Shown in pieces: positions 11,311 through 22,351 of a stretch of 64,000 nt of DNA; the first letter of the stretch is position 1, and every line of letters begins with the position of its first letter. The stretch covers positions 9,371,331-9,435,330 of the forward strand of contig JAKCOZ010000003.1 of assembly GCA_022605955.1 (NCBI GenBank). Reading direction: 5' to 3'. A program made the translations under genes and the position numbers. The notes below the pieces were generated by a model, which was given only the letters and a program-made list of their open reading frames with translations, had not been told where the DNA came from and made no database searches. Origin of the DNA: Rallus limicola. Its lineage: Eukaryota > Chordata > Aves > Gruiformes > Rallidae.

Positions 11311-11868
11311 TGGTGGGGAGGGGGGAAACAGCAACACCACCACATTAGATTTCCAAAGGAAAACTTTAACTTGGTTACAAGTCTGATTGCCAGAACCACG
11401 TTGGAACTGGTTCTGAAGGGTCCAGGAAAGCTTTCCTGAAAAAAAAGTCCAGGAAAGCTAGATGTTCTTCAAGAAGGAAGTCCTGAAGACATAGGAGGGG
11501 GCCATCCTCGTGCTGTAAGGCAAACCATCAGCATGGAAGACTGGCTTGGCTGAACAGGGAGCTGTGGCTGGAAGAGGAAGGGGAAGGTCACTCACAAAGA
11601 TTACAAAGTTGTTCTGAGGCTATGCAGGGAGACAATTAGACGGTCCAAAGCCCAGCTAGAAATTAATCTGCCCTCCATGGTAAAGGACAACAAGAAAAGT
11701 TTTAATAAACTTTACTGACAGGCTGATTCCTGTTCTTACCTCTGTCATCAGAGTAGTTCCATATATAAGAAGGGACAGGAGGATGATCTGGGAGCCTGTT
11801 AGTTTGCATGTGGTACATGCAGGACAACGAGGTGATCAGGAAGCTAGCATGGGTTCATTTAGTCCTGT

Positions 11869-12340
11869 TTGACTAACTTCATCTCAGGTTGTCCTGTTTA
11901 TTGGATGAGGGAAGGCATGTTGTCTACCTGGTCTTTAGCAAGGCCTTCCAGAGTTTCCCACAGAATTCTCCTAGAGAAGCTTCTTGCTCATGGCTTGGAT
12001 GCACACACACTTTGTTGGGTAAGAAACTGGTTGGATGGCCAAGTCCCAAGGATTGTGTTAAACAGTGTTGAATCCATTTGGCATCTGGTCACAAGTAGTG
12101 TTTCCAGGGCTTGGTGCTGGGGGTGCATCTGTTTAATATCTTTATTAATGATCTGGATGAGGGGATAGAGTGCACCCTTAGTAAGTTTGCCAATGACATT
12201 AAGCTGGGTGGAAGTGTAGATATGCTTAAGGGCAGGGAGGCTCTGCAGAGGAACCTAGACAGGCTTAATAGATAGGCCAAAGCCAATTGTATGAGTTTCA
12301 ACAGAGCCAAGTACCAGGTCCTGCAATTCAGCCACAATTA
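11869..12340 (+). pseudogene. CR1 ORF2 reverse transcriptase remnant
   Basis: The frames give YLVFSKAFQSFPQNS (motif A, degraded), [34 protein letters not shown] and FANDIKLGG. The FAND box replaces the catalytic FADD. The PQGSVLGP turn is lost to an indel. The sequence ends at the LTR junction, so the thumb domain and 3' end are missing. Confidence 0.85.
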
Positions 12341-12387
12341 CCCCCCAGCAGCACTACAGGTTTGAGGAAGACGGCCTGAAGAGCTGC

Positions 12388-12540
12388 TGTGGTGGTTTGA
12401 CCCTGGCTGGAGGCCAGATGGTCACAAAAGTCGCTCTATCACTCCCCTCTTCAGCTGGACAGGAGTTGAAATGAAAACAGGGAGAAAACACTCAGCAGTT
12501 AACATCATGGGAAAAACAGACTCAAAATGTGTGGAAAAAT
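12388..12540 (-). mobile_element. LTR 3'-end fragment joined to CR1
   Basis: TGTGGTGGTTTGACCCTGGC is the reverse complement of the sense 3' terminus of the LTR family seen at 4828-6037. Homology continues to about 12540 (CATCATGGGAAAAACAGACTC) and then stops. The rest of the LTR (R and U3) is missing, so a deletion followed or accompanied insertion into the CR1. Confidence 0.83.
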
Positions 12541-13600
12541 AGGGGCATATGAAGGTGTTGTGAGTGTTATTTTAATTTGCTGACATGTACAGAGGATTTT
12601 GTGGTGAATAATTAGTATTCTAAAAAAGCCCACATGAACTAATGTCAAATGCTTCATACTCATTCTGTATATGGGTGTCTCCTTGAAATGCTTCATCTAA
12701 AACAATCACTGAACAGACAGCTGAAGTGCAGATAAGACATAGGAAAAATCAAGGTCTGTTGAATATGTACTGGAAAAGTATATGATAATGTGTCTTTCAG
12801 GGAATTAAGCAAAAGGAGAAAAATCTTTCCTGCTGTAAACTGATCCAATTCTACTTACCAAAACCTTATTTTTGGACGTGGTCTGCTCTAAGTCACTGTA
12901 CAGTGCTCCAAAAAGAACCTGAGAGCAATTGGGTATTTTCAAGTAGACAACATTTTCCATATGAATAAGACGTATTCTATTGCTGCTGATCTTTCTGCAA
13001 AATAGAAGTTAATACTTTCTTCTGACAAATAGCATTTTTTTTCAACATGATTTTAGGTTTATTAAACAAGACAGTTACAGATAACATGACATATATGACC
13101 TTTTTTTTCTTACTGCTTCTATGTTAATGTAAACTTTAACGCAATCAGCACAAGCTCTGCAATCAAGTCTGTATTGTTTTTATTCTATTTTCTAAATAGA
13201 ATCCTTTCTGTGACCTCAAGAGTAGCAGTGCTGAGAAAAAATTGTTCTTTTAAATGAAGGTTCATATTTTTACAGCATCTCTTAAGAAGTGTTTGACAGA
13301 AGCATCTCCATGGGCACCCCCACATGATGCCACATGATGCATCTTAACCCTGCAAGACAATCAGCTAATTATCCAAAGTGAGTACTGACAGAATGCTGGA
13401 CCTGGCATTTCACAGGGATGTGGACATCATCTGCAATATCTCATAGTTCTTAATAGGAGAAAGAAAGAATGTTAAGAAAGTAAAAACATTGCTTTTGTTT
13501 TTCTTATCTTGCTGTTGACATCCTGTACCTTACACATTCCAAAACACTTCTTAGAAAATTTAGCACAAAGTAGAACAAAAAAGGAGATCCAATGTCTTGC
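12541..13600. other. Unique sequence, no gene seen
   Basis: No recognised repeat or coding region. It may contain the site where the missing 3' part of the preceding CR1 and LTR was deleted. Confidence 0.5.
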
Positions 13601-13601
13601 C

Positions 13602-13684
13602 TCCCAATAAATCCATGGGCCCAAATGGGAATCATTCCAGAGTACTAAGGAGCTGGCTGATGTCATTGCGAGACCTCTCAACAG
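13602..13684 (+). mobile_element. CR1 ORF2 fragment (pre-RT)
   Basis: The translation KSMGPNGNHSRVLR, then a shifted ELADVIARPLSTV-like segment, matches the start of the CR1 RT domain. It is cut at 13684 by an LTR fragment. Confidence 0.8.
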
Positions 13685-13978
13685 TGTGGTGGTTTGACCA
13701 TGCCTGGAGGCCAGATGCCCACCAAAGTCGAACTTACCACTCCCCTCTTCAGCTGGACAGAGGAGAAAATATCTATTGAGAGGCTTAGGGGTCAAGATAA
13801 GGACAGGGAGAGATTATTCCACAATCAGCGGCACAGGCAAACCAGACTTAACACAGAATACAGGAAAGAAAACTCTCTCATTTATTACACTGCACTGCAC
13901 CCCCAGTGACACCAGAGTCAGAAAATGCAACTTGTGACCAGATCTTAAAGCACCTCCCCCTGCACCACGCCCCCTTGC
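13685..13978 (-). mobile_element. LTR 3' fragment inside CR1
   Basis: It starts TGTGGTGGTTTGACCATGCC and continues through AGATAAGGACAGGGAGAGAT to CTTAAAGCACCTCCCCC. It carries a minus-strand AATAAA signal at 13881-13886. This is the same family as 4828-6037, with only the R/U5 end kept. CR1 sequence lies on both sides, but the stretch of CR1 between those flanks is missing, so insertion and deletion both occurred. Confidence 0.85.
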
Positions 13979-14504
13979 ACTTTAGTGAAGTCCTCGTGGA
14001 CTCTAGTTGTACGTTGTTCAGTATCTTACTGAACAACATGTCCAGCATACAACTAGATAAAGCCCTAATGTGTTGGGTGGGCAATTGGCTTAAGGGTAGG
14101 CCCCAAGTAAATAGGGTTACGTCTGGCTGGTGGCCAGTCACTAGTGGGGTTCCCCAAGGCTCCATTTCAGGCCCAGTTCTTTTTAATATTTTCAAAAACA
14201 ACCTGGACAAAGAACTAGAAAGTGTCTTAGATTTGCAGATGAAACCCCATTGAGAGGATCTGTTTACTCCATTGAGGGTTGAGAAGCTTGCTGAGAGACC
14301 TGAACAGATTAGAGAGCTGGGCAATCAGCAACAGCATGAAGTTTAAGAAGGACAAGTGCACTGAGCTTGGCTGACTTCAAGAAGTGCCTGGATGATACAC
14401 TCAGTCACATGCTCTGACTTGGGTAGCCCTGTGCAGAGCCAGGAGTTCCACTCAATGATCCTTATAGGTCCCTTCTAACTCAGTATATTCTATGATTCTA
14501 TGAT
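13979..14504 (+). mobile_element. CR1 RT and 3' end fragment
   Basis: The peptide [32 protein letters not shown] and a frameshifted FADE box come from the RT palm. The middle of the thumb is deleted and the sequence jumps to the 3' untranslated region. The end is TTCTATGATTCTATGAT at 14504. The 55-bp foldback at 14003-14056 lies near the left end. The left boundary against the LTR fragment is approximate. Confidence 0.85.
14003..14056. repeat. Foldback (inverted repeat) in CR1
   Basis: There are two nested pairs of arms. GTTGTTCAGTA (14013-14023) pairs perfectly with TACTGAACAAC (14027-14037) across a 3-nt loop. CTAGTTGTA (14003-14011) pairs with TACAACTAG (14048-14056). The total is 20 matched pairs, with a 1-nt and a 10-nt bulge between the two stems. 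Confidence 0.85.
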
Positions 14505-14812
14505 CTTTCTTTAGTACTGTCAGCCTTCAACCTCCCTCTCTTCTGGACTGTTCAAAGACAATTTTCTTATATTTATCTTCCCATTACTTTATGAAGTATA
14601 TGCTCATTTCATATCATCAAAAAAGATAAAAAACCCCACGCATTTATCTGTATAAGAAGCCTCTGATTGGGTTCCATCCAGAATTGGAATTAGAGGGCTC
14701 TCATCCATTCACAGGAAAGGAAAAGGCAGAAAAGGAAGGCTATAAGGCCATTTTCCATATAGTGATCTAACTGCTCATTGCAAGGAGTAAGATAGTGGTT
14801 TGTGACACAAAA

Positions 14813-14901
14813 TTCTATTCCTATCCTATTCTATTCTATCCTACCCTATCTTATCCTAACCTATACTACCCTATCCTACCTTAACCTATCCTATCCTATC
14901 C
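14813..14901. repeat. Degenerate (CCTAT)n pentanucleotide array
   Basis: About 18 imperfect five-base units of the CCTAT/TCTAT/ACCTA type. It lies about 30 bp upstream of the LTR at 14932. Confidence 0.9.
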
Positions 14902-14931
14902 ATAATAAGATAGCAATATATACAATGGCTC

Positions 14932-15467
14932 TGTTTTTGGCAGGGACAGAGTGAGTTTTCTTCCTAACAGCTGGTATAGGGCTGTGTTTTCTATTTAGGA
15001 TGGGAATAATGTTGATACTACAATGTAAGTTTTAATTGCTCCCATGCAGTTGACAACTTTCCAGCTTCTCATACTGCTCTGCTGACATGATGGTGGTGGC
15101 ACCCAAGCAGCTGGGAGGGGACACAGCCAGGACAGCTGACCTAAACTGGTCAAAGGGCTATTCCATGACATGATGATTGGTAGTGTGAGAGCTGGGTTAC
15201 GTCAGGTCTTGCAGAACACTGGCTTCAGACTGTGAAAAAATGTGCTGTTCATCACTTGTTTTGTATATTTTACTGTCATTGTTATCTTCTTTTTTGTTTG
15301 ATTGTTTTGGGTGTTTTTTTATTATTATTATTTTGTCCAATTAAATTGTCTCTATTTCAATCCACAGGTTTCTTCTTTTAAATTTCTATTTTCAATTCTC
15401 TACCTGATCCCATTGTGTGAATGGCTGTGTGGTTGAATTAGCCGCTGGCTGAGTTAAACTACAACGA
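14932..15467 (+). mobile_element. Avian ERVL-type LTR
   Basis: It starts TGTTTTTGGCAGGGACAGAG and contains GAGTGAGTTTTCTTCC, CTGGGAGGGGACACAGCCAG, GACAGCTGACC and ATTCCATGACATGATG. It then has an ATTAAA polyadenylation-type signal followed by TGTCTCTATTTCAATCCAC. The end is GCCGGCTGGGGTTAAACC-like, with a decayed CA terminus. This order is that of a widespread avian ERVL LTR. No target duplication is evident. Confidence 0.85.
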
Positions 15468-17043
15468 AAAATACATTAATAACTATAAAAATAACTATAA
15501 TAATTCAATTTTATAATAAAAAATATACTAGGAAATTATTTTCTCAAAGGATTGTTACACATCTTCCTAAGATTTACCTTGCATCCTACCTTCCTAATCA
15601 TTAACTTGCTTTTTCAAATATAGCTGTAGAAAGAGCAATGTGATGACATTTAGAGGAAAAAGGTCAAGGAAAGTGGAGTTTTCTTTGCAATCTTTAATGT
15701 ACTGCTAAATTTATGACTTTTCAGGAGAATGAACTACAGCTCCTTTAAAAGAAAAAACAGAGGAGTTGAAATCCTCTTTCTGTGGCAAAAATAAGATGGG
15801 TTCAAAGCATCATCTTTCTTGTTTATCCATTGTTTACCAGAAGTTTTATAGAAAATATAGTTAGAATTAAGCAGGGTTACAGTCCTGAACTGAGTTAACA
15901 TATTCGGAGATACAAAATTATTAGAGCATTTCACAGTTTGCAGAGCAGTAACTCCAAAGATATAATAAATTCCCTAAAATCTAGGAACATTTCCATTTGC
16001 TTTTATTTGGTTTGGTTATTTTTAAGAGTTTTGAAATTAATCTGAACTATTCTGACTAAACCAGTGAAGGAGGGGATGGAAAAGGGGGAGGGAGGGGTGT
16101 ATTTTTCTTCACAGAAGTGTCTTTTGGTTTTTATTTGCTTCATAGAGCCACTACATCAGGTCTTTGTTTTTGAAAAGAATTTCAAAATTCTCTGTAACTC
16201 ATCATAGCAGATAAGAAGGACGCACATTCTTTTTTCAAGTAAATCGAGATTATCTATCTGAAATAGAAAAAGGTAAATACATCATATGAAAATGTGACCT
16301 GAACAATTATAATTTAACCATGAAATAAATTAGGAAGTAATTTGGGTAATGTGAGGTTCTCAATAAAAAGCTTCAAACCATGCATTCTTTCAAATCCAGA
16401 TGATATATCCCCCACAACCCTCAAAAAAAAAAAGCTTTTATCAAAAATCAATTTTGAAAATAAGGTGAGAAGGCGGAGCCTCAGCTTGATTTCCCAAGGT
16501 TTTTTTTGGTGTTTAGTAAGTTACACTCATTATGACCAGCTGCCCTGTGCATATAGGAGGCAAAAAAATGAATATCAGAGCCTGCATTTTCAGTGAGTAA
16601 TATGTTGTCAGCTGAAGAATGTTGCCAGATGAACACATTCCCAAATATAAACTGTGTGCCACTTAGGTAAACAGTTATTATAAGAGAGCAATTGTAATGG
16701 AAAACCCAATGAATGAGTAGATCATTTTGAAACGTGTTTTTTTTTATTAAACAGCAAAGGGATTTTTTCATTCCATGATGAAATAATTGGGTGAGTGTCC
16801 AGAAGAACTAACAGAACAATCACACCATTTATGTTGATTAGAAATACTGTGGATTGATCTTGAAGAATATCATCCAAATAAGATTTATATCAATTATTTT
16901 TGCCTGTGGATGCAAATGAAGAATTAGACTCCATAGCACTTAAACCTGACTGTCATACATAAAATAAAAGAGTTACATTAATCTGAAACTTGAAATATTT
17001 TGGTGATTATATTTTTTTCTTCACTTTACTGAAGTTACTTTTA
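15468..17043. other. AT-rich unique sequence, no gene seen
   Basis: No coding or repeat structure recognised beyond short A and T runs. Confidence 0.5.
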
Positions 17044-17481
17044 TGTCCTGGTTTCAGCTAAGTTAATTTTCACAAGGAGCCACAACGGGTGAGCTGAGTT
17101 GACCAGAGGTGTTTTACATACCATGTGACATCATGCTCCCCATAAATAAGGCGTTAGTCAGAGGTGGTTGGGTCTGCTCAACTCTAGGAGACAGTCTGTG
17201 TGTAGGCTGAGCACCTGGTCAGTTGTCAGGTCTGTAAAGTCTCCTGTGTTATCACCATTGTCTATATTAGGCAAAACATATAACATTGTCTGTATAACTA
17301 TATAACAATATAGTCCTGTTGTTGTTGTTACCGCCTCCATGTGCTGCCCAAGTAAAATGTCCTTACGCCAACCCATGCAGTTTGCCTTTGTATCTCCATT
17401 CTCCTCCCCGAACCACAGGGAGATTATGGGTGAGCCAGCAGTACATGATGCTCGTCTGATGGGTAGGACTGAACCATGACA
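17044..17481 (+). mobile_element. ERVL-type LTR
   Basis: It starts TGTCCTGGTTTCAGCTAAG and ends GGACTGAACCATGACA, giving TG...CA termini over 438 bp. It contains CCATGTGACATCATGC followed closely by CCCCATAAATAAGGC, the same CRE-like plus TATA arrangement as the minus-strand LTR at 3002-3387. No matching flanks were found. Confidence 0.82.
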
Positions 17482-18681
17482 CTCAAAAACTCTTCCTGAT
17501 AGAAACTAGTAACCACGACAAAACATCTATTATTGACTATTGCCCTCAGTGACATTTTAGTGTAACAAAAACATCTATTTAAATACATTTAAATGGATTA
17601 TTGAATCACCTCAGAACAAAAAATGAAGAGCTTCCACTTCCCTTACCATTGACAGTTTTGCCAGCCTGTCTATCATAAATGCAGCAACTGTAACAAGAAG
17701 CGAATACCACCCCTGAAAATTATATCTGTGTATCTGAATGAGCTATAGCTTAAATCTTCTTAAAAAATCCTAATACCATCTGTCTCTGTTTCACAAAAGG
17801 CAAGCTGGCAGGCAAATATTGATGCAACTTGGCAAAAGACTTACAATTTTTTGCTGAAATTGAAGAAATGAACGTTATCCAATGATCTTCAGAGTTAAAC
17901 CACCATTTACTTCATGTGTTTCAAGTCAGCTGCTGTCAGTATACCTGAAGCAAAAAGCGATTTTTAAGTCTGTGAACATAGCAACATTTTTGCTGGTTTA
18001 TTCAAGTGAAATCATACTGTAAGGCATTTAAGCCTTAGTATGGATTCTGGGTTTTGCCATCAGCCCCTAGGTGAATGTAGATAAATCTCTAATCTCTCCA
18101 TTGTCAGTTTCCTCTACCATAGAATAGAGTGATGGTGCTAGTCTCTTTTTTCAAACACGACAAGCTCTATTCATGAATACATGGCATAGAAGTTGAATAC
18201 ATACTACTCATCTGCACAAAAAACATCCACAGTAAGTGTGAAAACTTGTCTGATAATATTCCCAATAGTGATTCCCATAATTCTCTTGTTCACTTCATTT
18301 TAAGACTTTATTTTTAATGTTAGAAAAAGTTATATACACACTGTGTGATAAAAGTTATCTAAATTCTCCAGGACAGCATGCATCATATCTTCTCTCTGTA
18401 AAAATGGACTTTTTGCAGTAACTCACTAAAAAGACCACATTTAGTTTCAAAGTTGTTGGTTATGTGATCGCTTATTTAGTCTATTACTAAAACAAGGCAG
18501 TCCTGAGTAACAATATTCAAAAAAAGCAACAAAATATTGTATAATAAAATATAAAACCTCCTCTGGGGAAACAATTTCATAGATTCCATATTAGATAAAG
18601 ATTAGATAAGATTCCATATTAAATAAAAATGGAGATACAATATAACAAAATATTAGGTAAACCTAAAGGTTGTTCTGAATT
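17482..18681. other. AT-rich unique sequence, no gene seen
   Basis: No coding region recognised. A small direct repeat of GATTCCATATTA(G/A)ATA occurs at about 18574-18630. Confidence 0.5.
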
Positions 18682-18918
18682 AGAATCATAGAATGCTTTG
18701 GGTTGGATCATCTAGTTCCAACCTCCTGCCACAGGCAGGCACACCCTTCTCTAGGCCAGGTTTCCCAAAGCCTCATCCAACCTGGCCTTGAATGCTTCCA
18801 GGGATGGGGCTTCCACAGCCTCTCCACACAACCTGTTCCAGTGCCTCACCACTCTCACAGTAAAGAATTTCTTCCTAAAGTCTAATCTAAATCTACCCTC
18901 TTTCAGCTTGGAAGCAAT
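18682..18918 (-). mobile_element. CR1 3' end, antisense
   Basis: It begins at the CR1 tail (AGAATCATAGAATG). The minus-strand translation includes RFRLDFRKKFFTVRV, RHWNRLCGEAVEAPSLEAFK and ARLDEALGNL, the ORF2 C-terminus. The reading frame through this part is uninterrupted, so the copy is moderately young. Confidence 0.93.
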
Positions 18919-19214
18919 TTTTGAATGGAAGAAATAGTTAAAGTAGGAGTGTTTTTTACTGCTAACTTGATGGTAAAATTGCATCTCTCTGATATCTCCT
19001 AGCATAAAAATTTGCAGGGAGGGTGAGAAAAGAAAATAGTAAGGTGAAAATCTATTTTAATATGGGAAAAAAAAAATAACATTTGTAATTTCTAATTCCC
19101 CATAAGTGCTGCCTTTTAGTAATAGCCTTATTATGCTATTTTGATTCTCACATGTGGACACCAGTGATGAGTGAGATTCAGTATTGTAACTATGATAGTT
19201 TAACATCTTCCTCT

Positions 19215-19345
19215 GCAACAAGGGATTGAGAGAGCTTTCAGCAAGTCTGTCAACAAGACTAAGCTGTGTGTTATGTGTTCAATGTACAGGAAGGAAGGGA
19301 TGCCACCCATAGTGACTTTGACAGGCTTGAGAGATGGGCCTGTGC
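19215..19345 (+). mobile_element. CR1 RT fragment ending at palindrome
   Basis: GATTGAGAGAGCTTTCAGCA, AGTCTGTCAACAAGACTAAG and GACAGGCTTGAGAGATGGGC match CR1 ORF2 around and after the RT catalytic box (ECTLSK..DDTKL to DLDRLERW). Homology ends abruptly at about 19345, where a long palindrome begins. Confidence 0.75.
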
Positions 19346-19427
19346 CCTATATATTCTTCATATGAGAACAGGTATTCCTTATAACCAGGAATCAGGAATA
19401 CCTATTCTCATATGAAGAATATATAGG
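19346..19427. repeat. 33-bp-arm palindrome
   Basis: The left arm (19346-19378) and right arm (19395-19427) are inverted copies matching at 32 of 33 positions, with a 16-bp loop. The arms start CCTATATATTCTTC and end GAAGAATATATAGG. Such a match is not expected by chance in 64 kb. The left arm starts exactly where CR1 homology ends. Confidence 0.95.
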
Positions 19428-19533
19428 ACTTGCAAGAGCCCTTTGATCAATTAGAGAAGCAATGGTTTAAAGGTAACATTGAACATGTTCAAATTAGAAC
19501 TGAAGAATAACTTTTAAAATGTGTGATTAACCC

Positions 19534-19600
19534 TGGGGGAAAAGAAAAAAAAAAAAAAAAAGAAAAAAGACAAGAAGGAAAAAAAAAAGGAAAGGTTGAT
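19534..19600. repeat. A-rich purine tract
   Basis: A GGGGG start followed by runs of A with occasional G. It is low complexity. Confidence 0.9.
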
Positions 19601-20057
19601 TTTTTTCCCATTTCTGATAACTACAGATTAAGATGGTACCTTTACAGAAATTATAGGTTCATCAAAAACATGATGGAGTCAATGCCAGAGTAATTGAGGG
19701 AAATAGAAAGTGTCTGAAATGTGGGGTGGAAGATTGGATGAGCTATAGCTTTTTCTTGATCTTCAGCTCTGTAAATTTCTGATAATACACTTGTTGTTTG
19801 GGAGAACCCAAAGCAGACTGCTTTGTCTTTCTAGCATATTGTCACATAAAATATATAGAGATGTTATATTAGGTTTTAGAAGTTCAGTTCTTCAAAGGCT
19901 CATTTCTCACAGTTTGGCAATATCTTTCCTTGTTTCATTGCTTTTTAACAAGTTGAAAATGTCACAGCAATATCCTGCAAATATCACCAAATGGGGTTTT
20001 TTGCAGCACTGTTTCCATGATAATTTAGATTGAAAGGTCTCCACCCTTTTTAGAGTG

Positions 20058-20121
20058 TGTGAGAGAGAGACAGACAGACAGACAGATACAGACAGAGAGA
20101 TAGCAAGAGAGAGAGAGAGAA
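20058..20121. repeat. (GA)n/(GACA)n simple repeat
   Basis: A mixed GAGA, GACA and GATA array. It gives spurious serine/leucine-rich frames on the minus strand. Confidence 0.9.
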
Positions 20122-20687
20122 GCAGAATATCTAACGTCACCGTTTTTAAAATCTTATATTTCTGAAGGAGAAATATTCCTTGCCTGGCTGATGTGTATCT
20201 TCATAAGCAGTCAGCAGACATGAAGAATACTTCTGGCACCGTTCTACAGCTCAATCCTCATATTTCTTATTTATGTTTGAAAGGTTTTTTGTCACTGTAA
20301 AATGTTATTTATTCATTATACTGACATCATCGATGAGTTGAGATGCATTTCACATCTCAGAATGAGAATAGGCCTCACATGAATTCTTACATTTCATGTC
20401 ATGTCATTGTCATATTCTTACATTTCCCATTTTGATAATTGCCTTTGAGTTTCTAAGTAGGGAGCTGTTTTTTATTTCTCAATTTACCGATAAAATTCTT
20501 TTATCTATTGATAGAAAGAAATAGGTGCTGCACCAAAGGAGATGTTAATGAACAACAATAAAGTGGACTGAAGACATTTAATTACTGTCACTTAGGTGAT
20601 TTCCATGCTTGAACATATGGTGAATCCTTGAGGAATTTCTAACATGAACTCAAACATTGAACCAGCAATGTCATAAAAGTGTTTCTT

Positions 20688-21252
20688 GCAGGGGCTGAAC
20701 TGGTCACTCCAGCATGGTCCCCCAAAGGGACACAATTCCTGCCAGCAGACCAGCTCTGGTGTGGGGCCCTCTTTTCACAGGCTGCAGCTCCTGTCAGGAG
20801 CTTGCTCCAGCACGGGCTTCCAGACTGGTCACAGCCTTCTTCACGTGTTTCCATGTGCTCCAGGTTAGGGTCCTCCACAGGCTACAGGTGGAATCTCTGC
20901 TCCCCATTATCTTCCATGGGCTGCAGGGAGACACCTTTCTTCACCACGGCATTCTCCAGGGGCTGCAGGGGAATCTCTCTCTCCAGCATATGGAGCACTT
21001 CCTCACCCTCCTTCTTCACTGACCTTGGTGTCTTCAAAGTTTCTTACATCTACTCACTCCTTTCTCTGTTGGAAAAAAGCTGACATTTGTGTTTCGTTTT
21101 TTTACCTCTGAAATAGGTTCTCAACGGAAGCTCAGCCTGTGTGTCTGGCTTTGAGGCTAGATGGCACTTGCTCTGTTGGACCTAGTGGAAGCTTCTTTCA
21201 GAAATCAACCCTGAAGCCCCCCTAGCTACCAAACCCTTGCCACTCAATACCA
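20688..21252 (-). mobile_element. ERV LTR, sense 5' part only
   Basis: Contains repeated GCTCCAGCACGGGC, CCACAGGCTACAGGTGG and CACCACGGCATTCTCC-like units, then TTCTTCACTGACCTTGGTGT. It finishes with ACCAAACCCTTGCCACTC and AATACCA. These match the U3 half of the LTR family at 4828-6037, with the sense 5' terminus at 21252. The R/U5 half is absent. The frames of 60-134 codons within it are chance products of the GC-rich tandem units. Confidence 0.8.
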
Positions 21253-22351
21253 AAATAGACTGAAATTTGTGTTTTCAAGACTACTGGACTTTTCTCTAAA
21301 CCATCTGAATGCACTCCTTTACTCCCTACAACAACGTTCAATTCATCCAGTATTGCAAAGGTAATGTGAGGCAAAACAGACACTTGAAATCCCAAATACT
21401 TTTTTTTTTAAATTCTAATCAAGTCCCTTATTGCACTTTCTTGATCTATTTCCATTTTGAAAAATTATCTTCCTTGTAGATATTAGTTATAACAGGTTTC
21501 AGAGTAAGAGTTACTGGTTAAGTCATTGCATAGACACTTCAGCAAAGTTGATGATAAAGTGACATTTGAGAATGACAGCCAGCTGCAGCAGATGATGCAT
21601 CAGGGGATGCATCAAATGAAAATAGCAGGTATCAGCAGTATTTTCACTAACATAACTTTCTTTGAGATATTTGCTCCTACTGTATTCATTCAAAACAATA
21701 AGGGGAACAGATTTCTTTCTATAGTGATGTGCCACATTGAAATTAGTAGATACATGCATCATGACTATCAGTACTGCTGTTGTTTGTAACCATCTGGAGC
21801 GGAGTAATCCCGCTTTTCAACATGCAATACCAGATGGCACAAGACTTAGTCTTATGACGAACATGAAGTTCAGTTTTATTTTGTACTTTAGCTCCATTCA
21901 AAGTATCAGAAACCAGTCTGCAAAGACACTTAAAGCAAAGAGAAAATCCTTTGCTGTGTCAGTTTCCCCAGTTACAAATGAAAAAAAAAAAAAAAAAAAG
22001 TAGCAATGCAAGAAGACAAAAGCAAGCAGAGATCTAAGGGAAAGTGTTAGTTTCTCTAGTGGAAGGTAAAAGGTGATTACTTGGGAATCAAGAATTCACT
22101 GGGGTGATAATGGTCATTCCTGATGCTGACCATGAGAATTCAGGCTTAACTGTATGGAATTCATTAAGAACCCATTTTCATTCCAAACTCATTTCCACAC
22201 CTAGCAGTAACATCCTTCAAAGAAACTCTGGAGGAATAATGTTTGACTGACCAGACTGTAGATAATATAGCTAGAACTATTTATCATTCAACACCAACAA
22301 AAGAAAAATAAGAGCTAATGCATACTGAATTGGAAATGACACTCATAGATA
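21253..22351. other. Unique sequence, no gene seen
   Basis: No recognised repeat apart from a poly-A run at about 21980-21999. Confidence 0.5.

Larger units (their letters stand above)
9643..12387 (+). mobile_element. Long CR1 copy, part 2: ORF1 esterase to ORF2 RT
   Basis: This continues the CR1 after the LTR. In order it has the ORF1 linker (LKNRYGALLDKPDVSKED at about 9790-9845), the ORF1 esterase domain (9925-10410), a G-tract linker, the ORF2 endonuclease (10740-11310), a connecting region (11380-11720), and a partial RT (11870-12340) with a FAND catalytic box. Part of the RT N-terminal region is deleted near 11750-11870. The copy stops at 12387, where an LTR fragment starts. No CR1 3' end follows. 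With part 1 it spans most of a ~4.5-kb CR1. Confidence 0.88.

Noticed and set aside
20679..21083. A 134-codon frame and two overlapping frames
   Set aside because: They come from the GC-rich tandem units of an LTR fragment; open in three plus frames at once, which is not coding behaviour.
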